A stretch of 64,000 nt of DNA from positions 1 to 64,000 of the forward strand of contig DAHVLJ010000020.1 of the NCBI GenBank assembly GCA_027320425.1, given 5' to 3'. Below are positions 1 to 8,965 of the stretch, piece by piece. How positions within the stretch are numbered: the stretch's first letter is position 1; each line of letters opens with the position of its first letter. The notes beneath the pieces were generated by a model, which was given only the letters and a program-made list of their open reading frames with translations, made no database searches and was not told the origin of the DNA. Both the position numbers and the translations under genes were made by a program. The DNA is from Nitrososphaerota archaeon (GTDB taxonomy: Archaea > Thermoproteota > Nitrososphaeria > Nitrososphaerales > Gagatemarchaeaceae).

Positions 1-261
1 GACCCCTCCGAGTTTCATGGCCACCAGGCGCGCGTTCAGCCTCGAAGCATGAATCGCCACGGTGTCCTGCTGATAGGGAGATAGCCCCATCTGCGACGCG
101 GACTTGATGTACTCTCGGGCGATCGCGCCGCCTCCCACGACCACCCCAATGGAATGCCCCTCGTGGTTGAGGTCAGAAATCGCTTCGGCGTAGTCATTCA
201 CGGTCTTGGCGGAAGGGGGAGAGCCCAGCACCGAACCCCCTATCCTGAGCACGACTTTCAT
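1..261 (-). CDS. pyrH: UMP kinase, archaeal type (partial, C-terminus beyond window)
   Basis: Read on the minus strand from ATG at 261, 87 codons are present before the window edge. The product begins MKVVLRIGGSVLG and continues with VVVGGGAIAREY, the glycine-rich nucleotide-binding loops of the amino-acid kinase fold as found in archaeal UMP kinases. The family phosphorylates UMP to UDP with ATP in pyrimidine biosynthesis. It is divergent from the aRF1 gene; a TATA-like stretch (gttttataaatg, about 296-307) lies 35-45 nt upstream. The missing C-terminal half prevents checking the UMP-specific residues, so another amino-acid kinase subfamily is possible though less likely. Confidence 0.85.
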   Translation of the reverse strand, partial: MKVVLRIGGSVLGSPPSAKTVNDYAEAISDLNHEGHSIGVVVGGGAIAREYIKSASQMGLSPYQQDTVAIHASRLNARLVAMKLGGV

Positions 262-395
262 CTTCCCAATCCCTCTCGGTTAGATAACACCCGGTAGGTT
301 TTATAAATGGGTGAGGGCGATTTTTGAAATCCGGAATGCCTGCTTCATCCGTTCCATCCGCTGTCTCTCCGGCCTGACTCAGGGGTATCTCCGCA

Positions 396-1640
396 TTGTC
401 AAAGGCAGATTCCGTCAGACTATACAAGGTAAGGAAGCTCATTTCTGAACTCAGCAACAAGGAAGGGAGGGGGACAGAGCTCGTGTCTCTCTACATCCCG
501 CCCAAGAAACCAATCCATGAAGCGATAGCGAACCTCCGTGAGGAGTGGGGGACGGCAGGTAACATCAAGTCAGACACCACGCGGAACCATGTCCAGGACG
601 CCCTGACCAAAGCGATGCAGCGGCTCAAACTGTACAGGACGCCGCCCGACACCGGGCTCGTGGTCTTCTCCGGGGCTCTGCCCACCAATGGGCCTGGGAG
701 CGAGGTGGTCAATGTTTGGGAGATCATCCCGCCCAAGCCAGTGACCCAATACCTCTACCAGTGCGACGACCACTTCCACGTCGAGTGGCTCAAGGACATG
801 CTCAGGGACGAGAAGGTCTTTGGCCTCATGGTGATAGATTCGAGTGAAGTCGGGCTGGGAATCCTGAGTGGGGGGAGCCTCGAGATAGCTGACCTGATGA
901 CTTCGGGAATCTCCGGGAAGACAAGGAAAGGAGGGCAGTCAGCGAGGAGATACGAGCGGGGAAGGGAGATGGAGCTGACCTACTTCTACAACAGGGTCGG
1001 GGAGCATGCGACCCGGACCTTCGTGGACAGCAACAAGATCACGGGGCTGATAGTGGGTGGGCCTGGGCCCACAAAAGAAGACTTCCTCAAGGGCGGATAC
1101 CTTCACTATGAGCTGCAGAAGAAGGTCATCGCTGTCCTTGATCTCGGCTACTCCGGCAGAGAGGGGATAAGGGAGCTGGTAGAGAAGGCAGGAGATGTCC
1201 TGAAGGACGTCAGGCTCGTCGAAGAGAAACGCCTTGTCCAGAAGTTCCTGGGAGAGGTAAACCGGCAGGGGGGACTCGCGGTCTACGGCCTCCCGAGGGT
1301 CGTAGAGGCGCTCCAGAAAGCGGCGGCTGAGGTGGTGCTCGTGTCTGACGACCTCGATATGATCAGGCTTAGCGCAACCTGCAAGAAATGTGAGACAGAA
1401 AAGAGCCAGACGGTTTCGGCTTCGAAGAAGGTCCAGGAGAGGCAGAACATGTCTGCGGCCCCTTGTACCAGCTGTGGGTCGACCGACTATGAATTCGCCG
1501 AGACAGACGTCGTAGACGTCCTCGAGGAGATGGCGTTCCAGGGAGGGTCGAAGGTCGAAGTGATATCTTCTGGGACCGAAGAAGGGAGCATGTTCAGGAC
1601 GTTCGGCGGAGTGGCCGCCCTGCTGCGCTACAGAAGCTAG
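396..1640 (+). CDS. prf1: Peptide chain release factor aRF1
   Basis: 414 residues, the usual length of archaeal/eukaryal class 1 release factors. Domain 1 has NIKS at residues 56-59 and Y121-x-C123-x3-F127 for stop-codon recognition. Domain 2 has GGQ at 179-181, which triggers peptidyl-tRNA hydrolysis. The C-terminal domain carries CxxC pairs (CKKC and CTSC) forming a mini zinc domain as in many archaeal proteins. The start is TTG at 396; no in-frame ATG gives a complete domain 1. It is followed by a YchF-like GTPase, another translation-linked gene. Identification is essentially certain; the start codon is slightly less so. Confidence 0.97.
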   Translation: MSKADSVRLYKVRKLISELSNKEGRGTELVSLYIPPKKPIHEAIANLREEWGTAGNIKSDTTRNHVQDALTKAMQRLKLYRTPPDTGLVVFSGALPTNGPGSEVVNVWEIIPPKPVTQYLYQCDDHFHVEWLKDMLRDEKVFGLMVIDSSEVGLGILSGGSLEIADLMTSGISGKTRKGGQSARRYERGREMELTYFYNRVGEHATRTFVDSNKITGLIVGGPGPTKEDFLKGGYLHYELQKKVIAVLDLGYSGREGIRELVEKAGDVLKDVRLVEEKRLVQKFLGEVNRQGGLAVYGLPRVVEALQKAAAEVVLVSDDLDMIRLSATCKKCETEKSQTVSASKKVQERQNMSAAPCTSCGSTDYEFAETDVVDVLEEMAFQGGSKVEVISSGTEEGSMFRTFGGVAALLRYRS

Positions 1641-1702
1641 TCAGGCCTTCCTCGCACAATGGTTTTATCTGGACAGCGTCCCATCCGCTAGGGTGTTCTG
1701 CG

Positions 1703-2920
1703 TTGCCTATCAGAATAGGGCTCATCGGGAAGACCAATGCCGGGAAGACCACGCTCTTCAACTCGATGACGCTTCTGTCAGGTGAGGTCTCCAACTATCC
1801 TTTCACCACAAAGTCTCCGGAAACGGGCATCGCCAGTGCGGTGACCCTGTGCGTCCACAAGGAATTCGGGGTCCATGACAGCCCGATTAACTCGAAGTGC
1901 GAAGACGGCTGGAGGTTCATCCCCGTCGAGGTGACGGATCTTCCGGGGCTCATCAAGGGGGCGTGGATGGGGAAGGGACTGGGGAATCAATTCCTCAGTG
2001 TGGCCGCGCAGTCTGACGCCCTCCTCCACGTAGTAGACGCCTCTGGCAGCGTGGACAAGGATGGGAAGATCTCCGAGCCAGGCACAGGGGACCCCATGGC
2101 CGACTTCGCCGACGTGGAGCTCGAACTCGTCCTGTGGTATTCGAAGCTGTTCACCCAGAATCTGCCGAAGATTTCGAAGCTCTCCAAGACGCCTGGCTAC
2201 GGCGTCCCGACGGCGGTGGAGGAGGTGATGCACGGGATCGGCGTGAGGAAAGAACATGTGATTCTGGCGATGAAAGACGCCATGTTAGAGGCCAAGCCGT
2301 TCGACTCGTGGAACGAGAAGGAAACCCAGACCTTCTGCTGGTCGCTGCGGGAGTACTCCAAGCCGACTCTGCTCATAGCGAACAAGATGGACCTGCCGTT
2401 TGCCGCCGAGAACTTCAAGAGAATCAGGGAGAAATACAAGGGGCTCATCGTCGTCCCCACCAGCGGGGAAGCGGAACTGACCCTACGGCGCGCAGAGTCG
2501 AAGAGTCTCATCAAATATGTCCCCGGGGAGGAGCGGTTCGACATCCTGAAGCCCCAGGATCTGAACGACTCCCAGAGGAACGCCCTCGCTTACATCAGGC
2601 GTAAGGTCTTCGGTGAATACCTGAGGACGGGGGTCCAGTTCGCGCTAAACTCCGTCGTCTTCAAGCTGCTCAAGGAGAACGCGGTGTACCCTGTGCACGA
2701 CCCCCAAAAGCTGTCGGACAAGAACGGGCGGATACTCCCTGACGTCTATCTCCTCCCGAGCGGGTCCACAGTTGAAGACCTCGCAAGGGATGTTCACACA
2801 GACCTGGCCAAGGGACTGCTCTATGCCATCGATGTTAGGACGGGCCTCCATCTCCCCACGAACTACGTACTAAGGGACAGGGACGTCCTCTCGATAATCT
2901 CTACCACGAAAGAAGGCTGA
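1703..2920 (+). CDS. YchF/Obg-like GTP-binding protein with TGS domain
   Basis: 405 residues. The N-terminus has a G1 loop (GLIGKTNAGKTTLFN), a DLPG G3 motif and NKMD as G4 (IANKMDL), in the order of Obg/YchF-type TRAFAC GTPases. The C-terminal about 80 residues form a TGS domain ending near RDVLSIIS. Archaeal members associate with ribosomes; the exact role is not settled. The TTG start at 1703 lies about 35 nt after an AT-rich element (ggttttatct, near 1661-1671), consistent with a nearly leaderless message. The adjacent release factor supports a translation-related function. I assign the subfamily as YchF-like; a DRG relationship is a less likely alternative. Confidence 0.93.
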   Translation: MPIRIGLIGKTNAGKTTLFNSMTLLSGEVSNYPFTTKSPETGIASAVTLCVHKEFGVHDSPINSKCEDGWRFIPVEVTDLPGLIKGAWMGKGLGNQFLSVAAQSDALLHVVDASGSVDKDGKISEPGTGDPMADFADVELELVLWYSKLFTQNLPKISKLSKTPGYGVPTAVEEVMHGIGVRKEHVILAMKDAMLEAKPFDSWNEKETQTFCWSLREYSKPTLLIANKMDLPFAAENFKRIREKYKGLIVVPTSGEAELTLRRAESKSLIKYVPGEERFDILKPQDLNDSQRNALAYIRRKVFGEYLRTGVQFALNSVVFKLLKENAVYPVHDPQKLSDKNGRILPDVYLLPSGSTVEDLARDVHTDLAKGLLYAIDVRTGLHLPTNYVLRDRDVLSIISTTKEG

Positions 2921-2957
2921 CAAGGCCTTAAAGGCCTGGCAGGGTCCGTGAGGCAGC

Positions 2958-3941
2958 TTGCCCTACGGAATGCCCCTGCTGTCTGACCTGGAACTCAGAT
3001 ACCCCTTCGCCCCAAGGTCGAGGAAGTTCTTCGACTCCATCCCGGTCGAAGACGGACTGGCCAGCAAGGAGGTCATCGATCAGACGAAGAGCAGGCTGCT
3101 CAGCTCTCTGGGCAGGGTGAAATACGAGCCGAGCATGTCGGAGCTGGTCGAGTTCTCGAGCTTCTTCGCGGCCGCCCTGGTGGCGAGTCAGGACCCTGTC
3201 CTTTCATCGCGCTTCTCCAAGAAGGAGGGCGAGCGGGCAAGAGCGTTCTTCATCACGGAAGGGCCGTTGAACAAGACCACGATAGTCGCCGAGTGTTTCG
3301 GGACCGTGGTTCAGGGGTCGGAGACAGGAGAAGAGAGGCAATCCTACACGTTGCCGTTCGAAGGGTATCTTTCGTTGGTTTCAAAATACGAGCTAAAGGA
3401 TCCGAAGTGGCGCTTGGCAAGGCAAGAACTGGTCATGGGGGTTGTGCGCATGGGAGACAACCTCCTCAATGACTTCTTCGGCGACTGCGCCTTGGCTGCG
3501 ATAGCGGACGGGGTGAGGAACCTGAAGAAGGCGCCCCTCCCGAAGCAGCTGGTCGGAGTGAAGGACGAAGTCATCCAGTATGTCCCGTCTCCCAAGCCCA
3601 GGACCAACAAAGGGTACCTCTACGTCGAAGACCTCCTGGCACACCCAGTCTCCGACGGGAGGCACCGGCTGACCTGGCTGGTCCTCGCCCCCTATCTGAT
3701 CAACGTCAAGAAGCTCGATGACGAAGCGGCCATCGAGAAGATCAGGGCGTTTGTGCAGGCAGCGGGGGAGACCAGCGCCATGAGGCGTTTCGTAGAATAT
3801 AACGTAAGGAGGGCCCGGAGGAACGGCCTCCTCCCTCCGGCCTTCTCCACCCTGAAGAAGGAGCACCCGGACATCTACGGGCTCCTGCCCAAGGAGGTCA
3901 TCGCGGCGGCGGAAAACACGAAGGGAAAGAACGCCTCATAG
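2958..3941 (+). CDS. priL: DNA primase large subunit PriL-like, without Fe-S cysteines
   Basis: 327 residues. The N-terminal half (LRYPFAPRSRKFF followed by helices to about residue 95) resembles the PriL N-terminal domain that binds PriS in the archaeal/eukaryal primase. The last third (SDGRHRLTWLVLAPYLIN, about residues 233-250) resembles the PriX / PriL C-terminal fold, but the protein contains only two cysteines and cannot make the four-cysteine [4Fe-4S] site of canonical PriL. No PriS gene is seen in the window. Start TTG at 2958, with an in-frame ATG at 2970; a TATA-like ggccttaaaggcc sits at 2923-2935. Family call is from remembered motifs, so moderate confidence. Confidence 0.72.
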   Translation: MPYGMPLLSDLELRYPFAPRSRKFFDSIPVEDGLASKEVIDQTKSRLLSSLGRVKYEPSMSELVEFSSFFAAALVASQDPVLSSRFSKKEGERARAFFITEGPLNKTTIVAECFGTVVQGSETGEERQSYTLPFEGYLSLVSKYELKDPKWRLARQELVMGVVRMGDNLLNDFFGDCALAAIADGVRNLKKAPLPKQLVGVKDEVIQYVPSPKPRTNKGYLYVEDLLAHPVSDGRHRLTWLVLAPYLINVKKLDDEAAIEKIRAFVQAAGETSAMRRFVEYNVRRARRNGLLPPAFSTLKKEHPDIYGLLPKEVIAAAENTKGKNAS

Positions 3942-4010
3942 CAATCAGTTGTACGCCGGTTCAAGACCGTTGGATTAACTCCGGGCGCGGGGGAGACGTG
4001 CTGAAGAAAC

Positions 4011-4274
4011 ATGGTATCCACCATGATTGCCGCAGCGCTTGGCGCCGTCGCCGCCACGAGCGCGACCGCCGCAGCGACAGGAGACGCGTCGGCCCTGGCC
4101 CACGCCGCTCATGCAGCGCCAATAGGACTTCAGATTGCGCTGTCTCACGTGCCCAGCGCGTCGGAAGCCTATGAGGTCCTGAAACAGCACCTCTCCCTGT
4201 ACGCAGGGACTGGCTCCGCAGGGGCTGCCGCAGGCGCCGCCAGCCACGGTCTCCGATTGGGGCTTGGGAAATAG
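4011..4274 (+). CDS. Small Ala-rich hypothetical protein
   Basis: An 87-codon open frame from ATG at 4011. The product begins with a hydrophobic alanine-rich stretch (about residues 5-22) that could be a membrane segment or signal, followed by His/Ala-rich sequence and a more ordinary amphipathic part (SEAYEVLKQHLSLY). A TATA-like ggattaact at 3972-3980 lies 31-39 nt upstream. I do not recognise a family. Two open frames also run antisense here, so GC-rich coincidence is possible. Confidence 0.4.
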   Translation: MVSTMIAAALGAVAATSATAAATGDASALAHAAHAAPIGLQIALSHVPSASEAYEVLKQHLSLYAGTGSAGAAAGAASHGLRLGLGK

Positions 4275-4323
4275 CCAAGCCCGTTCGTTTCTTTAACCAG
4301 CTCTTCTAGGACATCCAGCGACT

Positions 4324-5148
4324 ATGATTCTGAAAGAGTTCGCCAAGACAGGCAAGAAGATTTCGGCCATCGGACTGGGGACGTACTATGACCCAGCGTG
4401 GATAGCGTCAGGGTTCTTAGGATGGAGAAGGGGCGCGGAGACGAAGGTCGAAGCCATCAAGGCGGGCCTCGACGCGGGGATTACGTTGGTAGATACTGCC
4501 GAGGTATACCGGTCAGAGCCCCTGGTAGCAAAGGCGATTGCAGGGAGAGACAGGGAAGACATCTTCGTGGCTACGAAGGTGCTGCCTAACCATCTTAGCA
4601 AAGACCGCCTGACCAAGGCCTTCCACAGGAGCCTCGCTCGGCTGGGGACGACTTACATCGACCTCTATCAGGTACACTGGCCGAACTCTAGGGTTCCCAT
4701 CCAGGAGACCATGAGCGCCATGGAGAAGCTCGTTGAAGACGGGAAACTCAGATACATCGGGGTGAGCAACTTCACCCTGGAGCGAATAAAGGAGGCGCAG
4801 TCGGCCCTGCGGAAGGCTGAACTAAGCTCCGTTCAACTGGACTACAGCCTCGTAAATAGGAAAGTCGAAGAGGCCATCCTGCCGTACTGTGATTCGCAGG
4901 GAATCGCGCTGCTCGCCTACTATCCCCTCGGGCATGGAAAGCTGCCTTCAGACGCAAGACTTGACCACGTAATCGGCGGCAAGGCGAGGACGAGGGCTCA
5001 GGTGGCGCTCCAGTGGCTGGCCGGGAAGCCGAGTGTGTTCCCAATCCCCCGAGCCTCGCAGAAGGAGCATGTCAGGGATAATGCCGAGGCCGGAAGCTGG
5101 GAACTCACGGAAAGCGAGAGAGCATACCTGGACGTGCAGTTTCGCTAA
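4324..5148 (+). CDS. Aldo/keto reductase
   Basis: 274 residues with the catalytic tetrad of the aldo/keto reductase superfamily: D57 and Y62 (LVDTAEVY), K85 (VATKV) and H118 (QVHWPN). A C-terminal NADPH-binding motif is visible (PIPRASQKEHV). These TIM-barrel enzymes reduce carbonyls with NAD(P)H; the substrate cannot be read from sequence. A short insertion follows the first strand (about residues 21-38). ATG at 4324 lies about 30 nt after a TATA-like tctttaacc. It is one of three aldo/keto reductases in the window (also 9780 and 44838), not tandem copies. Confidence 0.93.
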   Translation: MILKEFAKTGKKISAIGLGTYYDPAWIASGFLGWRRGAETKVEAIKAGLDAGITLVDTAEVYRSEPLVAKAIAGRDREDIFVATKVLPNHLSKDRLTKAFHRSLARLGTTYIDLYQVHWPNSRVPIQETMSAMEKLVEDGKLRYIGVSNFTLERIKEAQSALRKAELSSVQLDYSLVNRKVEEAILPYCDSQGIALLAYYPLGHGKLPSDARLDHVIGGKARTRAQVALQWLAGKPSVFPIPRASQKEHVRDNAEAGSWELTESERAYLDVQFR

Positions 5149-5187
5149 CTGCTTAAATCGCGCTGGGCGAAGGCAAGTTTCAGGCGG

Positions 5188-5733
5188 GTGAGTGACCTCG
5201 ACCCGATCCGCCATACAAACCACGGTGTTGGGGGAGCAAGAAAAGTGAGAAGGAGCCTAGTCGTAGCGACGGCGGCCGTTTATGCCGCGATGTACGTCGT
5301 ACTTGCCGTCGCGTTCAGCCCGATCAGCTATGGTGTCATCAACCTGAGAGTAGCCAACATCTTGATTGGCCTGGTCCCCATCTTGGGATGGCCCGCAATC
5401 ATAGGCCAGACGCTCGGCGTCTTCATCGCCAACCAACCTGCCCTCGGAGACACCCTCGGCCCCATCGACCTGATCAACGTCATCCCGACTTTCGTGTTCG
5501 CCTGGGTCGTCTGGAAGATGAGGAACAGAAGCGTGTTCCTCGGCCTGACCGTCTATTCAATCGCACTTGGCTTCTCCGTCAGTTACGCCCTTAGCTACGC
5601 GTTCGACCTGCCTCTTCTGGTGGAAGTGCCTCTGGTGACATCGGGCATCTTTCTGGCCACGGCAGTGCTGGGGTACATCCTTTACAAGGCCGTTAGAAGA
5701 TCCGGTGCGCTGCAGCGGAGGTTCGGGAGCTAG
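5188..5733 (+). CDS. queT: QueT-family 7-deazapurine precursor transporter
   Basis: 181 residues with five to six hydrophobic segments. The first has VATAAVYAAMYVVLA and is followed by SYGVINLRVANILIG, the pattern of the QueT / energy-coupling S-component family. QueT imports precursors of queuosine-type 7-deazaguanines; in archaea the related end product is archaeosine. The stop at 5731-5733 abuts the start of a QueC-like gene, which strongly supports the assignment. GTG at 5188 lies about 35 nt after a TATA-like gcttaaatcg. The N-terminal 25 residues before the first membrane helix are polar and could include an over-extended start. Confidence 0.85.
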   Translation: MSDLDPIRHTNHGVGGARKVRRSLVVATAAVYAAMYVVLAVAFSPISYGVINLRVANILIGLVPILGWPAIIGQTLGVFIANQPALGDTLGPIDLINVIPTFVFAWVVWKMRNRSVFLGLTVYSIALGFSVSYALSYAFDLPLLVEVPLVTSGIFLATAVLGYILYKAVRRSGALQRRFGS

Positions 5734-6480
5734 TTGGCAGAGCAGAGAAGCGCAATCAACATGATATCAGGAGGGGTAGACTCTGTCACTGCCGCATACT
5801 ATGTCAGGAAGGAATTCAAGCCGGAGCACCAGCTTCTGATCTTCTGCAACTACAAGCAGAGGACCTATGAATACGAGGAGTTCTGCATCAAGCAGATCTC
5901 AAAGCACCTCGACGCCCCTCTGAAGATAATCGACCTGAAGTGGCTGGGCGACATCAGCACTTCGGTCCTCACTCACCCGGAAAGAGAGATCGCTGAGACA
6001 AAGGAGGCCGATCTCTGGAACCCTGAGAAGGCGAGAGAGAGAATTCTGAAGTGGTGGGACCCTTGTCGGAACGCGGTCCTACTCTTCGTAGGCCTGTCGC
6101 ACGCCGAGTCGCTCTACATCTCCAAACACGAAAGATACGACGTCCACATCGGGATACGCAGAGAAACACCAGTAGCGATGAAAGACAACACGCCAGAGTT
6201 CCTCGAAGAGATGAATCGTGCCGCGGAACAGTCGACGCACCACGGAGGATACAGGTTGCTGGCCCCGTTAATCGCCTACGACAAGGACAGGGTAGTAGAG
6301 CTTGGTGAAAGGCTGGGGGTCCCCTGGGAGTACACCTACAGCTGTTACTCGGGGTATGGTTTCAAAACTGTAAAGGGGAGAAAACTCCCGGTCCATTGCG
6401 GCTGGTGCTCGAACTGCAAGCGTCGTAAGCTCGCTTTCAGAGACGCTGGCGTGAGAGACCCTTCAATCTACGCTAAATGA
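5734..6480 (+). CDS. queC: QueC-like 7-cyano-7-deazaguanine synthase
   Basis: 248 residues. The PP-loop ATP-pyrophosphatase motif SGGVDS is near residue 12 (preceded by NMI), and the C-terminus has a zinc cluster (YSCYSG then HCGWCSNCKRRK), as in QueC. QueC makes preQ0 from 7-carboxy-7-deazaguanine, feeding archaeosine synthesis in tRNA. The TTG start at 5734 follows the queT stop with no gap, so the two genes are translationally adjacent. The central region is longer than in bacterial QueC, with an insert around residues 75-110, so an archaeal subfamily with a related substrate is possible. Confidence 0.82.
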   Translation: MAEQRSAINMISGGVDSVTAAYYVRKEFKPEHQLLIFCNYKQRTYEYEEFCIKQISKHLDAPLKIIDLKWLGDISTSVLTHPEREIAETKEADLWNPEKARERILKWWDPCRNAVLLFVGLSHAESLYISKHERYDVHIGIRRETPVAMKDNTPEFLEEMNRAAEQSTHHGGYRLLAPLIAYDKDRVVELGERLGVPWEYTYSCYSGYGFKTVKGRKLPVHCGWCSNCKRRKLAFRDAGVRDPSIYAK

Positions 6481-6555
6481 GACGCAGAGCCGCCAAGACG
6501 AGCTAAAATGCGACTCATCTTCATATAGGTCTCGGCACGGAAGGCCTGCATTCGT

Positions 6556-8895
6556 TTGCAGCCCCAGTTTTCGGCGAAGCTTGAGGCCACATCATGGGAC
6601 CCAAAGCTCGAGGCCGAGATGAGGCAGGTATGGGAATATGAAAGGATTTTCGATTTCAAGCCATCTAACGATAAAAATCACAACTTTGTGATTGACACCC
6701 CACCCCCGTACCCGTCGGGCAAGCCATGGCACCCGGGTGCCCTGACGCAGTACACCCAGATCGACATGGTCGCAAGGTCGGCTAGGATGAGAGGGTTCAA
6801 CGTCCTCTACCCCGTCGGCATAGACAGGAACGGCCTTCCAGTGGAAATCTATGCTGAGCGAAAATACAGGGTGCAGATGAGGAAGACCCCCCGGGAGGAA
6901 TTCATCAACCTCTGCAAGCACGCTCTTGACGACCTGGAGTCATACATGGTCGGCCTCATGAAGACCCTCGGCATCTCTGGAGACTATTACAACAAGTACA
7001 GGACTGATTCGGAGGAGTACAGGAAGCTGACACAGTGGTCGTTCATCGAGCTCTGGAAGAAGGGCCTGATCTACGTCGCAAACCGGCCTAACAACTACTG
7101 TCCCGACTGCAACACCACCATCGCTGATGCCGAGATAGAGTATGAGGAGCTTCCAACCTTCCTCGTCACGAACACGTTCAAAGTTCAAGATAGCAGGATG
7201 GAGCTCCCAGTCGCGACCACAAGGCCAGAGCTGCTCGCTGCATGCCAGATGCTCGTGGTCAACCCAGCTGACAGCCGGTACAAGAAGGCGGTAGGGAAGA
7301 CAGCCATCATCCCCATCTACAACCGGGAGGTCCCCATCAGGGCCCACAAGAGCGTCGACCAGAAGTTCGGGAGCGGCGTGGTGATGGTGTGCAGCTATGG
7401 GGACTACAACGACGTCATGCTCTTCAGGGAGTTCAAACTGAAGGAGGTCGTCGCCGTCGACATGGACGGCAAGATGACCACGGTCACTGGAAAGTATGCC
7501 GGGGCAGCGATAAAGGACGCTAGGTCCCAGATGATTCAGGACCTTCAAGAAGCAGGAGTGGCAACCAAGGTGGAGCAGATTCAGCACAGAACCCCGCTTT
7601 GCGAGAGGAGCAAGACCCCGATTGAAATCATCCCAATGGAGGAGTACTATCTGAAACAGCTCGACTTCAAGGCCGACCTTAGGAGACTCGCAAAGAAGAT
7701 GGAGTTCCATCCCGCCATGCATCGGCAGATACTGCTCGATTGGATGGACGTGCTGACGACTGATTATCCGATTTCCAGGAGGAGGTATTACGCCACCGAG
7801 ATTCCGGTGTGGTATTGTAGCAAATGTGGGACCCCGCACCTTCCCAAACCAGGGGTGTACTACAGGCCCTGGAGGGACGCGGCTCCGTTCAAAAAGTGTA
7901 AGAAGTGCGGGAACGAGAAGTTCGTCGGAGAGACGCGGACGTTCGACACGTGGATGGACTCGAGCCTCTCTCCGCTTTTCATCTCAAAGCGCTTGAGGAA
8001 CCCCCACTTCCATTCCCTCACCTATCCCGCAACGCTCAGGGTGCAGGGGAAAGACATAGTCAGGACGTGGTTGTACTACACGCTGCTGAAATGCTACCAA
8101 CTAACCGGGAAGGAGCCCTTCAAGCAGGTTTGGATCGGAGGGATGGGACAGGACGCCCAGGGGAAGAAGATGAGCAAGAGCCTTGGCAACTACGTCGACG
8201 CTGAACCCATAATCGCGAAGTTCGGGGCCGACGCGTTCAGGTTCTGGGGGGCGTCGGAGGCTGGGCTCGGATACGACTTCAGGTTCAGTGAAGAGCGGAT
8301 TGCAGGAGCGGGGAAGCTAATGAACAAGGTCTGGAACACGTGCAGGTTCATCAGCTCGTTCCCCGTCCCAGAGAAGGCCATCCTCACTTGGACCGACAAA
8401 TGGATGATCAATGAGCTCGGAAAGTTGACGCGGCAATGTACCGAAGCGTATGCGCGATATGATGTTTTCACGGTGTCGAACAAAGTCCGCGAGTTCTTGT
8501 GGAATGTGTTCGCCTCCAATTACCTAGAGATGGCGAAGGGGAGAGCCTATGGTGACGGCGCTACAAAGGAAGAGCAAGAGGCCGCCTGGTATACCTTGCA
8601 CGTAGTAGTCAAGAGCCTGCTTCTCCTCCTTGCGCCGATAACTCCATACTTGACCGACTACGTTTGGAGGAAGCAGTATGGGACGCAGAGCATCCACCTA
8701 GAGAAGCTCCCGGAGGCGGAGAGGTTCGAGGTGAGCGAGAAGGTAAGCCAGAGCATATTGGAGTTCAATGCCCAGGTCTGGAAGACAAAGCGCGATAAGG
8801 GACTTGCGCTAAAGGACCCCATCGCGGCTAAAATCCCCGCGAACCTGAAGCAATTCGAGAAGGACCTAGTGCGAATGCACCACATCACGAAGTAA
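6556..8895 (+). CDS. valS: Valyl-tRNA synthetase
   Basis: 779 residues, class I aminoacyl-tRNA synthetase. The HIGH signature is altered to H59-P60-G61-A62 in PSGKPWHPGAL; KMSKS is exact (538-542). The CP1 editing domain carries TTRPELLAACQM, and ISRRRYYATEIPVWYC plus a zinc pair (CSKCG, CKKCG) match ValRS rather than IleRS or LeuRS. The C-terminal anticodon-binding helical domain is present. It charges tRNA-Val. The protein is somewhat shorter than bacterial ValRS because the C-terminal coiled coil is absent, as usual in archaea. TTG at 6556 is preceded by a TATA-like catatagg at about 6521-6528. Confidence 0.95.
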   Translation: MQPQFSAKLEATSWDPKLEAEMRQVWEYERIFDFKPSNDKNHNFVIDTPPPYPSGKPWHPGALTQYTQIDMVARSARMRGFNVLYPVGIDRNGLPVEIYAERKYRVQMRKTPREEFINLCKHALDDLESYMVGLMKTLGISGDYYNKYRTDSEEYRKLTQWSFIELWKKGLIYVANRPNNYCPDCNTTIADAEIEYEELPTFLVTNTFKVQDSRMELPVATTRPELLAACQMLVVNPADSRYKKAVGKTAIIPIYNREVPIRAHKSVDQKFGSGVVMVCSYGDYNDVMLFREFKLKEVVAVDMDGKMTTVTGKYAGAAIKDARSQMIQDLQEAGVATKVEQIQHRTPLCERSKTPIEIIPMEEYYLKQLDFKADLRRLAKKMEFHPAMHRQILLDWMDVLTTDYPISRRRYYATEIPVWYCSKCGTPHLPKPGVYYRPWRDAAPFKKCKKCGNEKFVGETRTFDTWMDSSLSPLFISKRLRNPHFHSLTYPATLRVQGKDIVRTWLYYTLLKCYQLTGKEPFKQVWIGGMGQDAQGKKMSKSLGNYVDAEPIIAKFGADAFRFWGASEAGLGYDFRFSEERIAGAGKLMNKVWNTCRFISSFPVPEKAILTWTDKWMINELGKLTRQCTEAYARYDVFTVSNKVREFLWNVFASNYLEMAKGRAYGDGATKEEQEAAWYTLHVVVKSLLLLLAPITPYLTDYVWRKQYGTQSIHLEKLPEAERFEVSEKVSQSILEFNAQVWKTKRDKGLALKDPIAAKIPANLKQFEKDLVRMHHITK

Positions 8896-8965
8896 CCTAG
8901 TTTCTACGTCGAATGCAGAAGTTTAACACGTTCACTGTCTTAGTTTATATCTGCAAGAGCGTCCC

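Noticed and set aside
3961-4278. Two minus-strand open frames antisense to 4011-4274
   Set aside because: Arg/Gly/Ser-rich translations typical of GC-rich shadow frames; no promoter element visible.
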